NCBI GenBank assembly: GCA_900546845.1
Contig: UREK01000052.1
Coordinates: forward strand, 1-8,528
DNA from: an uncultured Eubacteriales bacterium
Lineage (GTDB): Bacteria > Bacillota > Clostridia > Christensenellales > CAG-138
Length of the DNA: 8,528 nucleotides
Direction: 5' to 3'
Part shown: one piece after another, positions 6,060 to 8,528 of the stretch
How the letters are laid out: each line of letters starts with the position of its first letter
Numbering within the stretch: the stretch's first letter is position 1
Program-made: the position numbers and the translations under genes
The notes under the pieces: model-generated
Database searches by the model: none
Seen by the model: the letters and a program-made list of their open reading frames with translations, nothing else
Told to the model about the DNA's origin: nothing

Positions 6060-6758
6060 TCAGCGTGCTTTGCCCGATCCGGCAAGTCCCACAAGCCAGC
6101 GGAACGGCTCCGGCCAATCCATCCGCTCTGGATGTGACTGGATGCCGAGGATGCGCCCATTTTCGTGTTCGATGGCCTCTATTACGCCCGCCGGGGACCA
6201 GGCCGTTGCCCGGAAGCCCTGGCCAAGCGTTTTCACGGCCTGGTGATGGCAGCTGCAAACCCCCGTGCGCCCAGCGAGGAGCCGCTCCACAAGCGAACCG
6301 GCTTCCGCGCGAACCAGATGCAGCCCTTCGATGCTGAGCGGTTCTATGCGGTGCTCCTCCGAAATGCCCGCGGCCGCAAGGTCCCGCACAAGGGAACCGC
6401 CGCGCGCGCAGTTGACAAGCTGGCATCCCCTGCAAATGCCAAGGACGGGTAGCCCGCGCGCGTCCGCTTCCCGGAACAGCGCAAGCTCGAACGCATCCCG
6501 CGCAGCCAGCACGCCCGGCGAAAGCTCGCCCGGCTCGCCCGCATCGTGGGCGACCTCCTCCGTCAGGTCCGGCCCGCCTGCAATGAGGACGCCGTCCAGA
6601 AGCTCCCAGCCGTCAAACGTATACGGGAGCAGCACGGGAAGCCCACCTGCGCGGCTCACCATGCTGCTGTAGGCTTCGTTCAGGTAGTAGCTGTGTTCCG
6701 GCTCTCTGCCCGCTTCGTTTTTATATACCGTTATGCCGATGAGGGCCCTCTTTTCCAT
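6060..6758 (-). CDS. Peptidase C26 / gamma-glutamyl-GABA hydrolase-type protein, paralog B
   Basis: This is the second class I glutamine amidotransferase-like hydrolase, 232 residues, clearly homologous to the next gene downstream. The triad is intact: Cys109 in GICRGCQ (107-113), His209 and Glu211 in SHPE. HHQAVKT lies at 171-177. It differs from paralog A and the family where GGxD is normally followed by a proline and a tyrosine; here the stretch reads GGPDLTEE (61-68). The residue before HPE is also Ser rather than the aromatic usually found. The substrate site may therefore differ. The ATG is preceded by GGAGGA with a seven-base gap, and this site overlaps the last codons of cca. The gap to the cca stop is 4 bases, so translation is probably coupled. 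The substrate is unknown. Confidence 0.9.
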   Translation of the reverse strand: MEKRALIGITVYKNEAGREPEHSYYLNEAYSSMVSRAGGLPVLLPYTFDGWELLDGVLIAGGPDLTEEVAHDAGEPGELSPGVLAARDAFELALFREADARGLPVLGICRGCQLVNCARGGSLVRDLAAAGISEEHRIEPLSIEGLHLVRAEAGSLVERLLAGRTGVCSCHHQAVKTLGQGFRATAWSPAGVIEAIEHENGRILGIQSHPERMDWPEPFRWLVGLAGSGKAR

Positions 6759-6762
6759 CCGT

Positions 6763-8136
6763 TTATCCTCCGATGTCCCTTGTGATCTGCCGGAGCCGTT
6801 CCGGCCGGTTATCCTTTGGGTGGCACGCGCAGTGCAGGAGCAGCGCGCGCTTGATCTCGCCGACGCGCGGGGAAGCGGGGATGCCCAGCCATTCCATCAC
6901 GTCCGCGCCCGTGCAGCGCAGCTCTGCCGGGGAAAGCGGCGCGCCCTCCGCCCGCATGCGCGCGAGCACGGCCCGCCAGCGCGCGGCGCTCTTCACCTCA
7001 CCCGTGATTCTGCCGGAGCCATGCACGTCCGCCTCGCGCAGATCGGCAAGGGCAAGCACGCAGTCCGCGCCAAGCTCCGCAAACCGGCGGCGAAGCGTCG
7101 TTTCCTTGGCGTTTCCGTTTAAATCGTACATGTGCCAGCGCACGAGCGCAGCCACTTCGTCCCTGACGGCGTTCGGATATTTCAAGCGGCTCAGTATTTC
7201 CCGGGCAATTTCCGCGCCTGCTGCGTCGTGTCCGAGCATGCGCCCGGTCCTTTGCACCATGACGGGCTTGCCGACGTCGTGCAGCAGCGCGGCGAGGCGG
7301 GCGACGCGGTCCGGCTTCGCACAGGCACAGGCGTGCAGCATGTGTTCCTGCACGTCGTAGGCATGGTATTCCGGCCGCTGGGCGATCCCCGCGCCCGCTG
7401 CCACCTCCGGCAGCACGGCCGCGAGCGCCCTTGCTTCGCAAAGCAGGCGCAGCCCCTCGAGCACACGCTCCCTCCCAGGCCCATAGCGTATATCGGAAAG
7501 GAGGATCTTGTCAAGCTCCTCCCGCACACGTTCTGCGGAAATGTCTTGAATCCCGGCGGCGTTCGCCCGCGCGGCGGCAAGGGTGTTTTCCTCCACGGAA
7601 AAGCCAAGCTCCGCGGCGAAGCGCGCCATGCGCAGGATGCGCAGGCCGTCGTCCCGCAGGATGACGTTCGGATCCGGCGACGTTGCACGGATCACGCGGC
7701 GCGCAAGGTCGGCAAGGCCGCCCGTAGGGTCGATGATCTCATCCCGCAGAACATCGTAATACAGCGCGTTCACGGTGAAATCCCGGCGGAACGCGTCCTC
7801 CTCCAACCGTTCCGTAAAACGCACATCCACAGGCCGGTGCGCGCCGCCCGTGCCGTAGTGTTCCGCGCGGAAGGCCGCATACTCGAAGCGGCAATCGCCC
7901 ACGGCCAAATCGAGCGTGCCAAAAAACGCGCCCTTTTCCCTGCATCCGACGCCGTGCGCAACACAGAGTGCCTGCACGTCCTCCATGCGCATGGCGGCAG
8001 TTACGTCCATATCATGCACGGGCAGGCCGAGCAGAGGGTTGCGCACCATGCCGCCCACAGCGTACAGCGGGAAGCCCGCACCGGCGAAGATGCGGGCGAG
8101 CATAGTCAATTCATTTGGGATGGGGATCTTTTGCAT
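6763..8136 (-). CDS. cca: CCA tRNA nucleotidyltransferase with HD domain
   Basis: This enzyme adds or repairs the 3'-terminal CCA of tRNAs using CTP and ATP without a template. The 457-residue protein contains the class II nucleotidyltransferase head: VGGMVRN (27-33), HDMDV with the metal-binding Asp42 and Asp44, RRDFTVNAL (117-125) and DDGLRILRMARF (162-173). A C-terminal HD domain follows with His265, HDVGK (286-290) and His335, as in many Firmicutes. The frame stays open for another 89 codons upstream, but that part is repeat DNA. I start at ATG 8136, which has GGAGGG five bases upstream and yields a family-like N-terminus. Asn33 replaces the Asp usual in the GGxVRD motif; the catalytic pair is present. 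It heads an apparent operon with two C26 hydrolases. No clear promoter is visible upstream. Confidence 0.95.
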   Translation of the reverse strand: MQKIPIPNELTMLARIFAGAGFPLYAVGGMVRNPLLGLPVHDMDVTAAMRMEDVQALCVAHGVGCREKGAFFGTLDLAVGDCRFEYAAFRAEHYGTGGAHRPVDVRFTERLEEDAFRRDFTVNALYYDVLRDEIIDPTGGLADLARRVIRATSPDPNVILRDDGLRILRMARFAAELGFSVEENTLAAARANAAGIQDISAERVREELDKILLSDIRYGPGRERVLEGLRLLCEARALAAVLPEVAAGAGIAQRPEYHAYDVQEHMLHACACAKPDRVARLAALLHDVGKPVMVQRTGRMLGHDAAGAEIAREILSRLKYPNAVRDEVAALVRWHMYDLNGNAKETTLRRRFAELGADCVLALADLREADVHGSGRITGEVKSAARWRAVLARMRAEGAPLSPAELRCTGADVMEWLGIPASPRVGEIKRALLLHCACHPKDNRPERLRQITRDIGG

Positions 8137-8161
8137 GGTTCCCTCCAGGGGGTGGGTTGTG

Positions 8162-8280
8162 GGGGACAATCCTCCGTCACGGCTCGCGCCATGACAGGCC
8201 CCACAGTTCGCAATGGTCGCGCAAGTAAGGACAATCCTCAGTCCGCTTCGCGGACAGCTCCTTTGCCAAAGGAGCCTTTT
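8162..8280 (+). repeat. 119-bp direct repeat, copy D1
   Basis: This is the long-form module in plus orientation. It contains two CAATCCTC(C/A)GTC boxes, an imperfect hairpin (GTCACGGC with GCCATGAC), a conserved AGTTCGCAATGG block, then hairpins GTCCGC/GCGGAC (8241-8255) and GCTCCTTT/AAAGGAGC (8257-8275) ending in CTTTT. By eye it matches 8410-8528 at all but four positions. It starts only about 26 bases upstream of the cca start codon, on the leader side. Confidence 0.9.
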
Positions 8281-8305
8281 TGGAGGTGCGCTCCCCATCG
8301 GCGGT

Positions 8306-8355
8306 GAAGGGGCGCAGCCCCTTCGCTTCACGTCCCCTCCCGCGCCGGGAAGGGG
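8306..8355. repeat. GC-rich double hairpin between D1 and D2
   Basis: Two adjacent hairpins lie here: GAAGGGGC/GCCCCTTC with loop GCA (8306-8324), and a CCCCTCCCG/CGGGAAGGGG stem with one bulged A (8334-8355). They lack the CAATCC box and the CTCCTTT hairpin, so they are not the main module. Neither is followed by a T-run on either strand. They may belong to a second repeat family, but no other copy is present in the window. Confidence 0.55.
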
Positions 8356-8409
8356 TGAGGGGATGGGCCGCCGCGGGATTGCACTGCCGATTGGCTTAGC
8401 CACATCGGT

Positions 8410-8528
8410 GGGGACAATCCTCAGTCACGGCTTGCGCCATGACTGGCCTCACAGTTCGCAATGGTCGCGCAAGTAAGGACAATCCTCAGTCCGCTTCGCG
8501 GACAGCTCCTTTGCCAAAGGAGCCTTTT
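8410..8528 (+). repeat. 119-bp direct repeat, copy D2 (at window end)
   Basis: This is the second copy of D1, offset by exactly 248 bases, with the same block order and the same hairpins (8489-8503 and 8505-8523, then CTTTT). The window ends at the last matching base, so the repeat may continue beyond it. Confidence 0.9.

Noticed and set aside
8137..8403. An 89-residue N-terminal extension of the CCA enzyme
   Set aside because: The open frame upstream of 8136 runs through direct repeat D1 and hairpins. The ATG at 8136 has a good GGAGGG site and gives the expected N-terminus.
8162..8528. Insertion-sequence ends flanking a transposon
   Set aside because: The two copies are direct, not inverted. 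The 129 bases between them cannot encode a transposase, and the copies belong to the wider hairpin family.

Overview
The window looks like chromosomal DNA from a GC-rich member of the Firmicutes (Clostridia), probably an uncultured or gut-type lineage. The evidence is a low-GC-Firmicutes gene set (TypA/BipA, an ECF-type ThiT under a transcription-terminating TPP riboswitch, MnmE, a CCA-adding enzyme with an HD domain) in high-GC coding DNA. The two clearest promoters are sigma-A-like, and the intergenic DNA is unusually rich in hairpin repeats. The lineage is inferred from gene types, not from a phylogenetic marker.

Layout. Positions 1-214 hold repeat DNA and the terminator of typA. typA (215-2047, minus) is a translational GTPase. 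It is divergent from thiT (2399-3067, plus), and their promoters lie back to back in 2098-2190. The thiT leader carries a TPP riboswitch with a visible expression platform, so thiamine uptake is expected to switch off when thiamine pyrophosphate is plentiful. thiT ends in a strong hairpin terminator (3101-3141) and faces mnmE (3472-4797, minus), a tRNA wobble-uridine modification GTPase. From 8136 down to 5310 on the minus strand lies an apparent three-gene operon: cca (tRNA CCA-end synthesis), then two tandem paralogous class I glutamine amidotransferase-like hydrolases (peptidase C26 / gamma-glutamyl-GABA hydrolase type). The first junction is a 4-base gap, with the downstream ribosome binding site inside the end of cca. 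Three of the genes act in translation or tRNA maturation (typA, mnmE, cca).

The most unusual content lies between the genes. Every intergenic block except the typA-thiT promoter region contains copies of one modular repeat. Each module has a conserved CAATCCTC box, a stem-loop whose stem sequence differs between copies but stays perfectly paired, and a second CTCCTTT/AAAGGAG-type stem-loop, usually followed by CTTTT. Modules occur singly, as inverted pairs forming a ~169-bp element, as 38-bp tandem units, and as a 119-bp direct repeat. Two copies of the ~169-bp element lie in inverted orientation on either side of mnmE. Their positions and orientation suggest mobile, terminator-like intergenic elements. 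I see no CRISPR array, tRNA, rRNA, transposase or phage gene. No new multi-gene system is evident in the coding part.
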